Translations under genes and position numbers: made by a program
Shown here: piece by piece, positions 1-14,300 of the stretch
How the letters are laid out: each line of letters starts with the position of its first letter
How positions within the stretch are numbered: the stretch's first letter is position 1
The notes under the pieces: generated by a model
The model's input: only the letters and a program-made list of their open reading frames with translations
Told to the model about the DNA's origin: nothing
The model's database searches: none
Origin: Pomphorhynchus laevis
Taxonomy: Eukaryota; Acanthocephala; Palaeacanthocephala; Echinorhynchida; Pomphorhynchidae
Direction: 5' to 3'
Assembly: GCA_012934845.2 (NCBI GenBank)
Contig: WNNJ02000350.1
Location: forward strand, 1 to 64,000
Length of the DNA: 64,000 nt

Positions 1-50
1 ATAAATATTTATATGTAATAAATATTTGTTAATATTTATTAATATTTATA

Positions 51-362
51 TTTATCAAAGAAAAGAAGAAATTATTTTTGATATTTCAGAAAATTATAGT
101 TTTTTTTTAAATAAACATGCTTATATAAAAAAGTTCAAAACGATCGTTGCTATTTGCTTTGAGCAGGTGTTGCTGTTCTTAGAGATAATCAGCTGATTTC
201 ATTGTTGTTTGAATTTTTTGACACGATTTCGGTGTCACAGCTGCTTTCGTAACAAAAAAAACATAAAAACATAGCATAAAAGACTGTAATTTTCTGAAGA
301 TGCCAACACAATATTAAAATAATTTCTTCTTTTCTTTGATCGAGTTCCAATAATTATTTATC
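51..362. mobile_element. Palindromic MITE arms around the exon at 183-248
   Basis: Positions 51-100 (TATCAAAGAAAAGAAGAAAT then TTTTTGATATTTC) and 286-362 (TTTTCTGAAGATGCCAACA to CCAATAATTATTTA) are inverse arms of the family that is complete at 12775-12985. The host exon 183-248 sits between them. They could be one element whose loop contains the exon or two half elements. Confidence 0.5.
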
Positions 363-1253
363 ATTGGGAACTCTTTAGCACCAATAATAGCTGAGATTTT
401 AATGAGATATTGCGAAACTTTATATTTCCAACTGATGGATGACGTTGTTAATTGAATAAGATACGTAGATGATTTCTGTATTATATACAAAGAAGGATTT
501 GTTCAATGCAAATCTTCAGAAAATTACTCTGCACATGTAATTTTCTGAAGATGCAAACAGTAGTTAGCGAAATATCAATAAAGTAATTTCTTCTTTCCTT
601 TGATCCAGCTCCAATAATTATTTATCAATAATGGATCAGTATCAATAAAATTTTTTTATTTATAAGTTATTATTTATTATTTATATTAATTGTTTAAAAT
701 AAGCAATTATATTGATAAGACAATGTAAGGCAATGTACGTAATGAGATTGAGATAAGATAAATAAGAAACGTATATATCAATAATAGATCATTATCAACT
801 ATTTAAAACTAAAATTTAATAATACTGCATTGATATTTTAATACATAATTTTAAATAACAAAATTAATTTAAAATTAATAAATTTTATTTCATTTTTAAA
901 TTCATTTTTTATTTGAATTTGACCAATCAAAATTAAAACGTTTTAGTTTATTTGTTCTAAATCTACAAGGTTAAGCGATTAAAGTTTTCACTAGTGCAAT
1001 GCAACTTTTTATTTTTGTTAGATTGCAACCACGAGTACTGGGTCTACTTGGAACTCTTCAATCAAACAGGATTAACAAAAGACAGGCATTGATTGATAAA
1101 TGGTCTGCTGACAAAAACTGTAAGTTTGTTCAACCTCATAAAAACTTGAATTTATCTTTAATTGTTATTCATTTAGTCCTCTTATTAGAGTACCTTCAGT
1201 TTCTACCAAAATCTTATTGGGTGGACTTAACAGCAACGTGGCCACCGTTATAA
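183..1253 (+). CDS. 3' end of an unrecognised host gene (three exons)
   Basis: Three exons are visible: 183-248, 1022-1119 and 1177-1253. Phases agree: the first ends with two bases of a codon completed by A1022, and the 57-nt intron 1120-1176 starts GTAAGT and ends TTTAG. The joined C-terminus reads DNQLISLLFEFFDTIS, then LQPRVLGLLGTLQSNR, an INKRQALIDKWSADKN stretch, and ends YWVDLTATWPPL before TAA at 1251. The composition, a mixed helical pattern with Trp and Leu, looks like a real protein, and splice sites flank each exon. I do not recognise the family. Earlier exons must lie left of the window. The 773-nt intron 249-1021 holds MITE and PLE fragments. An alternative is that the first exon is chance; the last two are more secure. 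Confidence 0.5.
363..512 (+). mobile_element. Penelope-like RT core fragment
   Basis: Translation gives GNSLAPIIAEILMRYCETL followed by IRYVDDFCIIYKEGF. These are the motif B region and YVDD active-site motif C of a Penelope-type reverse transcriptase. Only about 50 codons survive, wedged between MITE arms inside the intron 249-1021. The sequence differs from the more common PLE family of this window (motif FRYIDD). Confidence 0.6.
513..650. mobile_element. MITE, truncated copy
   Basis: Contains ATCTTCAGAAAATTAC facing TAATTTTCTGAAGATGC, then GTTAGCGAAATATC and the arm CTTTGATCCAGCTCCAATAA, ending ATCAATAATGGATCAG. This is the right half of the palindromic family. From 651 to 1021 the intron is plain AT-rich sequence; I see nothing else there. 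Confidence 0.55.
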
Positions 1254-1281
1254 CATTTTTAACCCTTTTTAATTGTACACC

Positions 1282-1287
1282 AATAAA
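1282..1287 (+). promoter_or_regulatory. AATAAA polyadenylation signal
   Basis: A canonical AATAAA lies 29 nt after the stop codon of the upstream gene and about 210 nt before the Argonaute start codon. It is the likely 3' end signal of the first gene, so the two genes are separated by only about 240 bp. Confidence 0.45.
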
Positions 1288-1496
1288 TATGTAAAATATC
1301 TTATTGAATCTACAATCTCTCTTTTTTTACTATTACGCATTACTAACTTAATGATTATAATTTAAGATTAATAGCTCAAGATTTTAACAGAAATAGAAAA
1401 ATAAGCAAGCATTTTGTATCTTTGTCTGTGTAGTAAGTATATAAACTATCTTTACATCATGCTATTGTATCTCTTGTTTTAAGGATATTGATTTTA

Positions 1497-2363
1497 ATGT
1501 CTGATCAATTTAAACGTGGTCGAGGTAATTGTATTGTTTTAAATTTAATTAAATATTGGAATTGTTTTTCTACATTAATTTCGCTCTCCGTGTATATGGA
1601 GAGCTCTAAAATATACTATATAAAGAGATATACTATATTTATACTTGATATATTTTTTAATACGTTTCTTGCACATTTAAATGTGGAAGAAACAAACAAC
1701 CTAAAGTTGTTTTTTTCGGCATATTGTGTCTAATTAGTGACGGGTATCGCCTACTGCTAGATGCAGTGGGAGGTACCCGTTACAGAGAACTCTAAAAATA
1801 TGGATCTTTATGTACAAAATAGCAATACTTTTGTGATTTGTAAAACTTTTAAAATCTTAAAATGACGGCAGCAGCCATCATTTTAAGAAATGACGTTTCT
1901 TGAAAATATATTTTATTATTAGTTCCTTAAAATTATTAAAAATGAAGTGTACATTTAATACTGGATTTAGGTTTTAGAGAATCTCGTGGAGGCAATAACA
2001 GAGGTCGTGATTCAAGAGGTATTTTTTATTGTTCTTAATATTTGTAACTGATTGTTTTTATAGGTCGAGGTCAAGGAAATCCTTCACAAGGCGGCGGCTA
2101 CCATCAAAACCGAGGTGGCTCTCGTGGAGGCGGTGGTCAAGGCGGTTATCGTGATAATAGATCTGGTGGTGGATATCAAGACAGGTCTGGTGGCGGGTAT
2201 CAAGATAGATCTGGTGGTGGGTATCAAGATAGGTCTGGTGGTGGGTATCAAGACAGATCTGGTGGTAGAGGTACATATGGGCCCCGTGGTGGTGCCGGTT
2301 ATCATCAACGAGGCGATTATGGACGTGGTGGCTACCGCCCTGGTCGAGCTCCTACACAATTAG
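1497..2363 (+). CDS. AGO: AGO exons 1-3: RGG / GGYQDRSG repeat N-terminus
   Basis: Start ATG at 1497 ([10 protein letters not shown]). Exon 2 ([15 protein letters not shown]) and exon 3 follow after introns of 446 and 45 nt, all phase 1. Exon 3 has four near-exact copies of an 8-residue unit RSGGGYQD, encoded by a 24-nt tandem repeat at about 2159-2270, then [10 protein letters not shown]. Arg-Gly-rich Argonaute N-termini are known targets of arginine methylation and Tudor-domain binding in several animals and plants. That role here is inferred. The codon-level repeat could vary in copy number between individuals. Confidence 0.85.
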
Positions 2364-5300
2364 GTATTTATTATATGCTATTTTATTATGTTTTAAAGTT
2401 ATGTTTATTAATCTACGATGAGTTGTTATTTTTGTTTAAGAAAGAATAAAAAGATGAAAATTATTTGCATTCATGTAACAAGTTAACTTATTTAAAGTTA
2501 ACTTGTCTTATCCTTTTTCCTTAAAATTTAAAATCTTTAATAATCTTTCAAGAAATTTATATTTTTAAATTAAAAATATGATATGTAATCATATTTGTGA
2601 TTACATATCATATTTGTGATCTATAGTTTGTTTCCTAATTTCAAGTTGATGTACATGTGCAGTCATTTTACCATTGAAATTTTGATAAATATTTTTATTC
2701 TGCACTCGACTTCAATTATATCTATAAGCCAACATCATTACGCTACATTTTTGTATTGATAAACCTCATCAGCTATTGATTCAATACCAACGTTTCAGGT
2801 TCCGTTCTTTTTCATGTTGGCTGACAATCACTCGACTCGTCTGCTTTTATTGGCAATTAGATTTAATGAAATACTTTCGTCTTACATTTTGCAAATTTAA
2901 TTGAAATCCTTTTTGATTTCAAATTAAATCAGCGTTGGTAGAGAAAGGTGCTATCTTCAATTTGAAAACCTACCTATTTTTCTAACGATTACTATTATCA
3001 AACTAAGCATCTATATTTTGTTTCCTAATTTTAAGTTATGAAATCCAGTCATCTATATTTTGTAGTCATTGTAACAATTAAAATTTTTATGATTATTTCA
3101 AATCATATAAATATTTTAAATAGTTGATACTGATCCATTATTTATCAATAATTATTGAAGCTGGATCAAAGGAGGAAAGGAAATTATTTTTGATATTTCG
3201 CTAACTTTTGTTAGCATCTTCAGAAAATTGCCAGGTAATTACCAAGTGATTTTCTGAAGATGCTAACGGGGTAGAGAAATATCAAAAAATTCCCTTTTCT
3301 TTGATATATATTTATAAATATATATCAATATATATTTAAATATATATATTAAAAATAGTATATATATATTTATGTATTTAAAAATTATATTTTCTTTGGA
3401 AATATAATTTATAATTTTACATATTTTTATTGTTTTCTTTTAATTCGTCATTGATTGGCAAATATGGCAAAATGAGCAAATTTTCATGCAAATTTGGTAA
3501 CTATAATAAATTAGTTATCATATTTTAACGCTTGCTAAAATTGATTTTCGGCCTAGTTTTGCCTCACATATTGGGTAAATCATGTTGAATCATATTGATG
3601 ATTCAATTTGTAGTATAACGCTTATTCTAGGACATGGTGGAATGGTAACAGATGACACTGCTTATTTGACATAAATGGAATTTAATAGGTCTATTCAATA
3701 TGCGAGCTTTTACTTGATGGATTGATGAAGGACGATCTATTGAAAATGCAAATCAATATTGCGCTTTTGATCGGAAATGAAAAAGATTAATGGCTAGGCA
3801 GAAATTTGAGAAGTTTGTATGTGATGATTTCGAATTCCTATCAATAATAATATTTGAATCGTATCATGACGGGTCTGCATGGCTCTCTACCCAGCCGCGG
3901 GTGTCGATTGGTCTTTTAACGACAAAATTTGCGTTTCAGGATGCGATAGCAGCGCGCTACAATTGGTGGCCAAGAAATGCTCCAAATATACGATCTTCCG
4001 GCGAGCAATTTTCAATAAGACATGATTTGGCTTGCCTCGTAAAAATAAATATATATTTTTTTTAAACTGGGGATGGGTTAACAATCATTATACATAGTAT
4101 TGTAAATGATATGTTAACTGATGAACTCACAGCCGTCAGTTATGATGTAGCCATTGAACGTCAATTACAAGCTGTTCCTGAAAATATAATATTTGAAGGT
4201 TCTATTACTATCCTGACAACGAAATGTACGAGCTGCTTGTACTGGCATTTTTGATGACAGGATGACCTAGTCCATGATGGATATTTGTATTTTGACCATT
4301 TCGTGTCGCCATATTCGTTGAAATAATCAAATGCAAATGAAAATTGAAAGTATGCTAAATATGGAGAACGCAATGAGGCTATTAAACTGTCCCAATTTCA
4401 CCAATTTGTGATGACATCACTTGAAGTAATGAGTATAAACGCGCATATTGTATAACCATATTGACAAGCTAAACAGCGATGATGAATAATCAATCAAATA
4501 TTGCTTTTATAGCACAAATTCGAACCACGGAGTTTTAAAATGACAAAGATAGCAGCCATGTTTGTTTGATAGGTAAAATCGCTCCTTCATAACACTGAAC
4601 AGTGTTATAGACAGAATTTGATGAAAAGAACATTTGAATTTTTATTACATCGTGTGCTCGCTTACATGTAAAGGAATTATTAGATAATTAGAATTATTAA
4701 AACATTAAATAATAAATAGTTGTGCCTAATTAAGTTTTATTAATTATTAGCTTATTTATTAATAGAATAATTTATTATTTGATATCTTTGATATTTAATC
4801 ACAAAAGAATAACAAAACGAAGATGGAAAATGCGTATTTGCGATTGAATTCTAGCGTCATACTTTGCATACAGTTAAAAGTTCCTTTTAACTTTTAAATA
4901 TTCTGTTGATTTTGTTTAGATTTCAGCAGTTTATCTGAGATATTTGCGAAAATGTCGATAAATAGCCCAACTTCTAGTCCATTTTACTACACCCCTGATA
5001 AATATGACTTAAAGAGTGTTGTCGAATGTAAGAACATCGTCCTGCCTAGTCCAAAACTACAACAACATTGTATTGCGGACCCGAATAAATTGCTTCTAAC
5101 CAATTATTTTCAACTTGCTTCAATAACACCATTTAAGGCATACCAATTTGATATAACTTTTAAAGTCATTAGATCAAAAGGCGGTGGTAAAGATAAGACA
5201 ACAGCGACATGTGGTACCTCAGCTGAATTAGAGGAACATTCATCTATCGTTGAAGGTGTCAAAAAATCCGGTGATTATAACGTTGACATGTTTAACAAGA

Positions 5301-8300
5301 CCACTCGCAGGTACGTTCTGTTTAGAGTATATTTTGTTCTATATTACTTAATATTTCGACAGGAGACTGGTATTAATTTTTATCGATAAGTTATCTAAGC
5401 ATACTGGCATCTCAAAGCGCAAATTTATTTACGACGGAGCACATGCATTGTATTCTTGCGTAGATATCAGCGTAAGTGATGTTTACTTTATAATTTTAAA
5501 TAATTACCAATAATATACGCAATCAATATTATTAGTTTTAGTCTATAAAACGATTAATATTTTTAACGAAAATATTATTTTCCTATTAGTTTCTAAAAAT
5601 ATTAGTTTCCAAAAATCATGAATTCGTTGTTTACTTCCTTAAAATTAGTTACCTTTTTACAATAGGTGTTTCTATTGTAAACACTTATATTTTTTCTATT
5701 TTCTAAACACTACAATTGGCGAATTTCATAATAAAAAATATCAATTTAGCTTAATAATTAAATTAATAATTTAATTTAAAAAATATAGTGGTTTTCGAGA
5801 GATAATATCTAACGAAAGTTTAAATTAAATTTAAATTGAACATCAATGATTTTTATCACGGAAGAATTTTAGAAATAAAATTGTGAAATTTGCGTAATTT
5901 TGTGATATACTTACAGAAAAATCACACTTTGCATATAAATCTATTTAACCGAAAAAGATTAAAAGTACCGAATAAGTGACGAAAAAGTGTTTTCGAGAGA
6001 TGATATCTGACGAAAGTTTAAATTAAATTTTAATTGAACATCAATGATTTTTATCACGGAAGAATACAAAATAGAGAATTAAAAAAGTTAAAATTATACT
6101 AAGTTTAGTCCATTCCAACATTTTTGTTACTATGAAATGTTCAAATGCAATATATTCAATGTTTAAATACTATATTCAAATGCAAATCTGTCTTTTCCTG
6201 ATCATCAAACATTGTAACGATTTTATACTGATTTAAACAACATATAGACTTGCCGGGTGTTTCGTGAATCCCATGCATCATTCGATATTTTTTATTTTAA
6301 CACAGGGAAGGTGTTAGCGAATTAGAAGTAAAATAATCAAAGCCAAAGAGTCGATAAAATATTCCCTTAAATTAATAAAAAAGATAAAAATGCAAACTAA
6401 AATATTTTTATTAAGCATAAAGATAATAATTTAATAAAATCCTAACTGTCGTTAGATATTCATCACGGAAGAATTTTAGAAATAAAATTGTGAAATTTGC
6501 GTAATTTTGTGATATACTTACAGAAAAATCACACTTTGCATATAAATCTATTTAACCGAAAAAGATTAAAAGTACCGAATAAGTGACGAAAAAGTGTTTT
6601 CGAGAGATGATATCTGACAAAAGTTTAAATTAAATTCAAATTGCACATCAAAGATTTTTATCGCAAGCAAACGAGGAAAGAGAAAGGCTAACATTAGCCA
6701 AACCTTGTTCAATTTATCTTCAACTTCCAGATATGATTAGGTTTATGATCCTGAAACTTAATCTGATCAATACATGGATATTAGTTTGATTGATACTGAA
6801 AGAGAAGTAAGGTACCAAGTTTATATTTACTAGCAAATTCCATAATTCGTATTATTGACGATATATTATATTTAAATCAATTAGCGTTACGTATTTAAAA
6901 ATAGCCTTTAGGTGAAAATAGCCTTGAGGCGAAACGATCAATACTAATGATTTTTCATTATTGTTACGCACAAGAGACTGCGATGCTGCAAGACGAAACT
7001 TTCATACCGTACAGCTATGTAACAAAGTATACTGTTCAGATCGGCATTCATCACCCACCATTGACGAAACAATAAATAAAATTAATAAATTTAAAATTGA
7101 TTATTAATATTTTTTATAACTAAGTATAAAAATAACAAAAAACCTGTGTATTTATACATAGTCCGCTTAGCTTCCTTACAACTGCTTTCAGTGCGTAACA
7201 AGTTGATTTACCTAGACCTCATTGCGACGTGGTAGAGTGTTCATTCCACAGAGGGATTTCTTTCTCACTATGTGACGATTAGTTCGTCAGCTCGTTGAGG
7301 TCATCCTCTATATAAATTATATAATTACCACAAATAATATTTAAAAACTTAATAATAAAATTATAATATTAGTATTCTTCCTATATAGACAAGCATTCTA
7401 AGAATTGTTATTTAATGAAATTTTTCATATAATGAGAAAAGTTTTATGGATTTCGCGGTATGTACCTTTAAACTCGTGTATATGGACAACGAGACCTATT
7501 AATATTATCATATTAGTATTTTTTAAAATTAAAAAGAACTGTTAGTTAATAATATTGTTAGTTTACATAATTGTTAGTTCAAAAAATAAAATGTAATCTT
7601 TGTCATAAAGCAATTTTTGTTTTTTTTAACAGCCAATATGTTTCAATTGAAATTAAATATTTTGTCGGATTTTTTATATATGGCATTAGAAGCCAAATTA
7701 GGTATAGACGACCTATCCTTACAATTACTACTTCTTCTTTTTCAACTCATCAGTAGAAGAATATCCACACCGCTGTCTGCAGAAGTTGTTGAACCGGCTA
7801 TAAATGTAATCCCCTAGTAGACACTGTAGCATAGAGCTTTACGTTTAAAATTTATAGAAGCATAACTCGATTTAACATACCGCTGATCTCATAAATAAAT
7901 GGTTTTATTTATGTCTTGAGTTCTCCACATATATTACCAATCACGATTTACGTTGAAGTTTCGCACTCATAATATATCTAATACGACAAGTTTTGAACGT
8001 TTTTTCCCGTTATTATTTATCAATATTTTAATAGAAATTAATTGACGGCGGATGCGAATTTGCAGAAACTGTACCGTATCGAGATGGCTCTTGTGATATT
8101 CAAATGAAATATGATACTACACATCATTTGGACTTTTTGATGAAATACCTGCAGGCACATTTAAAAGCAGATGCCAAACATGTAACGCTTACCGGAAATG
8201 GTGACCAAAGTAGCAATGACATTATGCAACAAGTATCCAGTGAAAAAAGTAGATTCCAAGGCATGTTTCAAGTACTGGATGTTTTACTTCGTCATTCTCT

Positions 8301-11300
8301 AACGGAACGGTACACATATTATTTAAATGTACTGAATTTTAATTTTTAGATTTGAGTGTTACGGACGATCTTATTATGTAGTTAGCCCACCAGAATTAGG
8401 AATACCGCTACCTGACAATCTACGTCTATTTAAAGGATTTTTCACTAATTTCCGTTTCTTTTACGCTAATCTAGCTGTGAATTTGGACGGTAAGATCTCT
8501 CATATATTTTTAAATCTTTTGTAAGGTTTACATTATATATTTTGTCGATATTTTCTGTTATCACAAGATAAACTTAGATTTTTGTCGAAGGCATACATAT
8601 TTTTTTGGTTATGGGTCTTATCGGCTGTATTGTATTATTTTATCTTTTTTATTGCCAACCATCCACGAGAATACAAAAAGAACTTTATTTATTTGATATT
8701 TCGACTGTATTTAGCAGTCCTTTTTAATTGTATGTATATTATATATCAAACTTTTTTAACTTTCCTTAAAAAGTTTGATATATAATATACATACAATTGA
8801 AAAGGACTGCTAAGTACAGTCGAAATATTAAATAAATAAAGTTCTTTTTGTATTTTCGGGGATGGTTTGCAATAAAAAAAAGTTACTTTTGACCCGAAAG
8901 CAATTCTCAACGGTATCATTTAATATTCAATGGGTCATTTCGACTTGCTGTTTATACCAAATAACAAATCGAGTTAGAAACATCTTATTGAATTGCAATA
9001 TTATAATAATTTGAACTCATGATCTCAAGTTGAATTATGTTTCTCTATTGTAGACACTACAAAAATATATATTAGTCCCAATTACCGACAATTAGTCACT
9101 ATTATCGACATAATCTTTTGTAAGTTGAAGAGCTTAATTTAAATTAAAATGTTCAAAAGTACACAGTAATATTTCAAACTAAAACTTAAAATTGATTTAA
9201 CATCATCTTCGATTTACAATACCTTCGACTTAAAATTATTATTATTTGCAGTTTCCTTTTTATAAATTACTTTTACTCTTTCAGTGTTTCGTAAATATCG
9301 AAACTGAACTTAACTATATATGCTCACATGTAAGCAGCTATACTATTCGGTTTTATATTGTTAAAGATTTGTCCCTTAACGATATATGTTGTAGAACATG
9401 CTATTCTTAGCGGATGTTCTAACTAATCTATGGTCGTTGTGTCTTTTAGAAACAATGATATGCTTGCAATTTACTCGAGGTTGCTGTAAACCCGTTTGAA
9501 TTTGCTCGATATTATCCTTATCTTAAAATGCCTAAGTGGGAAGTGGATACTATTGATAATTTAAACCTATATTGTATGGGTAGCTAGATAAAAATGGTAA
9601 TTTTAACGGATATTTTGAAGTAACTTTAATGCGAAAAATAAAATACGTAGATATTGCTACAGATCAACTTGATTCAAAATAACTGATATCGATTTAATTT
9701 TTAGAATTTTGATCAATAAAACATTAATTTATTTTAAATTTCGAAACAGCTGCTTTCAAAAAAGACATTAAAAGACATACAATTATAAGTCTTTATTAAC
9801 TTTATAGTGTCCAATTCTGTGTTTCGATGTGAGCAATCTGTTCAAGATTTTCTAATTTCAAATGGTTACGATATGAAACAATGGCAATATTTTGACAAAA
9901 GTACAAAAGATAAAATTAACCGACTGCTTAAAGGTAAGTCAATACTACTTCATTAACTTTTCATTATTACTAATAAAAGAAATATATATAATCTGCCCGG
10001 ATCTAACAAAATATTCGTCTTATTTTTTAATAGTCAAACCTTTTTTTCGGTCAAATGTGACGATTTTCCGATAACCGGAAAATATTTTTCCGTGTATAGA
10101 TTTGTCACTAGTGCATAATATTTGGAAATGTGGATAATATGTCACATAATATATTAGCCCACATATTAGCTCATATATTAGCTCTTATATTAGCTCATAT
10201 ATTAGCTCTTATATTAGCCCATATATTAGTCCATCTATTAGCCCATATATTAGTTAATATATTAGCTCATATATTAGTCCATATATTAGCCCATACAATA
10301 GCTTATATATTAGTACATATAATAGCCCATACAATAGTTTGTAATATATTTGCACATATATTAACAAATATATTAGCACATACAATAGCTTGTAATATAT
10401 TTGCACATATATTAGCCCATATATTAGCACATATATTAGCCCATACAATAGATTGTAATATATTTGCACATATATTAGCAGATATATTAGCACATATATT
10501 AGCCCATAAAGTATACCATATGTTAACATATATATTATTCCACGAATTAGCCCATATATTAGCCCATATGTTAGCCCATACAATAGCTTGTAATATATTA
10601 GCACATATATTAGCAGATATATTAGCACATATATTAGCCTATAAAGTATACAATATGTTAAAATATATATTACCCCACGAATTAGCCTATATATTAGCCC
10701 ATATATTAGCCCATACAATAGCTTGTAATATATTTGCACACATACTAGCAAATATATTAGCCCATGTATTAGCCTATAAAGTATACAATATGTTAGCATA
10801 TATATTATCTCACGAATCAGCCCATATATTAGCCATATATTAGCCCATATTAAACAATATATTAGCACATATAATAGCCAATGTACATAATATTTGGCAA
10901 ATGTGGATAATATGTCACATAATATATTAGCCCACATATTAGCCCATATATTAGCTTATATATTAGTTTATATATTAGCACATATATTAGCCCATACAAT
11001 AGCTTGTAATATATTTGCACATATATTAGCACATCTATTAGCCCATAAAGTATACCATATGTTAACATATATATTATCCCACGAATTAGCCCATATATTA
11101 GCCCATATATTACCACATATATTAGCCCATACAATAGCTTGTAATATATTTGCACATATATTAGCAGATATATTAGCCCATATATTAGCCCATAAAGTAT
11201 ACCATATGTTAACATATATATTACCCCACGAATTAGCCCATATATTAGCCCATATGTTAGCCCATATTAAACAATATATTAGCACATATAATAGCCAATA

Positions 11301-14300
11301 TACATAATATTTGGCAAATGTGGATAATATGTCACATAATATATTAGCCCACATATTAGTCCATATATTAGTTCATATATTAGCTCATATATTAGCTCAT
11401 ATTTTAGCACATATAAACCCTATAAATATTAAAATATTATTTTTTACCGCCGTCTCGAAGTCTCAGCCTCCAGCATTAGACGATAGTATCTCTTTTAGCG
11501 AAAGAGCTCTGTTAATAGGAAAAACGTTTTTTAGGCTATGGAGTGAAGGCAAATCGATATTTATTATCTTTTCACTTTGAAGCTAATATTTTAGTTTTTT
11601 ATACAATATTATTAGCGTTGAATGATTAACTAAGCCATTTTTCAAATAAATGTAAATGGAAAAATATTATTTTCTATCGTGACAATATACAATTTTTATT
11701 CGTATTTTCTAGATGTAAAAGTCAAATTGAATCATCTGAAATATGTACGTTACATGAAGATTGATTCTGTAAATTATGCAAGTCCCGCTGTTTATAAATT
11801 TAATAAAGATAAAACTGGTTCACACCCTCAGATGGTATCAGTCCAGGAATATTTTCGAATGACTTACAAAATGGAAGTGTACGTAAATTTCTTAATATGT
11901 ATTTTATCAGTCAAATGTTGTCATTCATTTTTTATCTCTTATGTCATTACAAAAATGATAAACGTCATTTATTATTAATTTGTTTCTAAAGACAGTAGTC
12001 TGAATGTGCAAAGGCCCTCTGCATTTTCATCTAACATATCTAGCATCTGCCTCTCGTTAACTAAAAACATAATATAGTTAAATTTTAGTTATTAGCAAGT
12101 ATAAATTGTATAGGATAATTTAGTGTTTTAGTAACAAATTATTAATAAATAATTATTGGAGCTGGACCAAAGAAATGAGGAAATTATTTTTGATATTTAT
12201 CTAACCTCTGTTAGCATATTCGGAAAATTGCACAGTAATTTTAGTAATATTCTTAAGATGCTAATAATTGACCAGTATCAACTGTAAAAATGTAATTTTC
12301 TTAAGATGATAACATATGTTCACTTTTCTTTGACAAACACTTGTTTAATTATATTTTAAATAGTTATCCATTATTGATAAACAATTATTGAAGCTGGATC
12401 ATAGAATAGAGAAAATTATTTTTGATATTTCGCTAACTTCTGTTAGCATCTTCAGAAAATTACCAAGTTTTTTAAAATTTTTATATTATTTTTTATCATT
12501 TTTATACTCGATTTTACATTTTACAATTTAACATTTTTTATACGCAATTTTATACATTTTTGTGATAAAAAAGGTATCATTTTATTATTGTCTATAATTC
12601 CCTTCGTATTCAATTTTATTTGCATTCAAATAAAATTGCATTCGAATAAAATCATTTTAGGTTTTAAAGCTATCCGAGTAAACAATTAAAAGGTTTTAAG
12701 GGTCCTTAATATAAAATAGATGAACGGTGTCTGTATCCTAAATCATTGTAGGTTTAAATTAATATTAGGTTGTAGGTAATTATTGGAGCTGGATCAAAGA
12801 AAAGAAGAAATTATTTTTGATATTTCGCTAACTTCTGTTAAGATGCTAATTATAATATGCATCTGTTAATATGTTTCTTTTAAGATGCTAACAGAAGTTA
12901 GCAAAATATCAAAAATAATTTCTTCTTTTCTTTGATCCAGCTCCAATAATTATTTATTAATAATGAATTAGTATCAACTATATAATAAAAAAAATATTTT
13001 TTATTTTCTTATTTTATTTTTATATAACATAAATTATGTTTGCAATCTTTTGTTTAAAATGTTTTATCTCTCTCTATTTTGTTATTTTATTTATTCATTT
13101 TATCTTCAGAAAATTACTGATTATTGATTAACAAATTATTGATTTTTTATATCTACCTTTGTTTTTAAATGTCATAATTTCGTTGTTAAACGAATGTGAA
13201 GACAATTATCAGTATTTTACATTATTTTTAGAATTATGTTAAAATCATTATGAAATGTTAAAATGACAAGAAAATTGTGAATTCATAAGAATATATTTAA
13301 AAATAATCCTTTTTTAATGCAGGATCAGCAAATACATTATTTATTACTTATTTATTAATAAGCTATAAGCAGTAAACGAACTGTCTTTTAAAAACAGCGA
13401 AATACTAAAAATAGTGTTTTATTAAAGTTGTCTATTCAATTGAAGTGTTTTGCTTTAACTTGATCGAACTCAATGCACGTTTCATTATACAGTTGTTTCA
13501 AAAATAATAATCAATTTGAGTAATTGTTTTTTAGCATTTAAATCGACTTGTATTTTTAAGTGTTTTTATTATTACTTTGAATTATTTATATTTCGAAATT
13601 TAAAATTCACTAGCTCAACAAATGGCAAATTAAAATTGTTTAAAGTCTAAAGATTCAAAAATACAAAATTAAAGCAGTTACATAATCCAAAATAATGTTT
13701 ATTCAACGCTTTATTTTATTCGCTACCCTTTTATTTATATTAATTATTAGTTAATAATAAAATTCAGTCTTAATAAACACAATAAAAACGATTTGTAGTC
13801 AATTTCGAATTGGTAAGTTACATTGATTCATCAATAAGAGTTGAAATTTGGACTTTACGAACAATGCTATCAGCCTGACGTCGATGCTGCTTTTATAGTT
13901 TTGCTTGTAATTATTAATTTGAAATAACATTAATTATTAAATCAATTATTTTATCTAGAATGTTACCGTCATCGACTAATTTTAAAAAGATTTAATTTAC
14001 AAAATAAATGTGGCCATTTGACTAGGTAATATTGGATTTTGTAAGCAAGGGTTGTAGTTCAAATAGCTTAGCAGATAACAGATTTGAGGTGATCTACGAG
14101 CGAACACGGTACATTTCTTCGGTAGAAAAATCGTAAAAGTAAAGGCATTTCTTTAAAATCACGTCATATTATTTAATTTTTGGTTTTATATTAAAAACTA
14201 TGGCATAAGCTCTATTTTTTATTGTAAGAAATACGTGACACTTTCATTTTGTCTTTTAGAGATATAGATTTGCCTTTAATATCCGCTAGAAAGGGCGAAG

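Noticed and set aside
2058-2359. Minus-strand open frames opposite AGO exon 3
   Set aside because: They mirror the Gly-rich repeat of the real exon; splice phases support the plus strand.
10130-11354. Long open frames on both strands (up to 237 codons)
   Set aside because: They are by-products of a 12-bp stop-free minisatellite, with no codon bias or domain.
10130-11420. CRISPR-like array
   Set aside because: Units are contiguous with no spacers, and the genome is eukaryotic.
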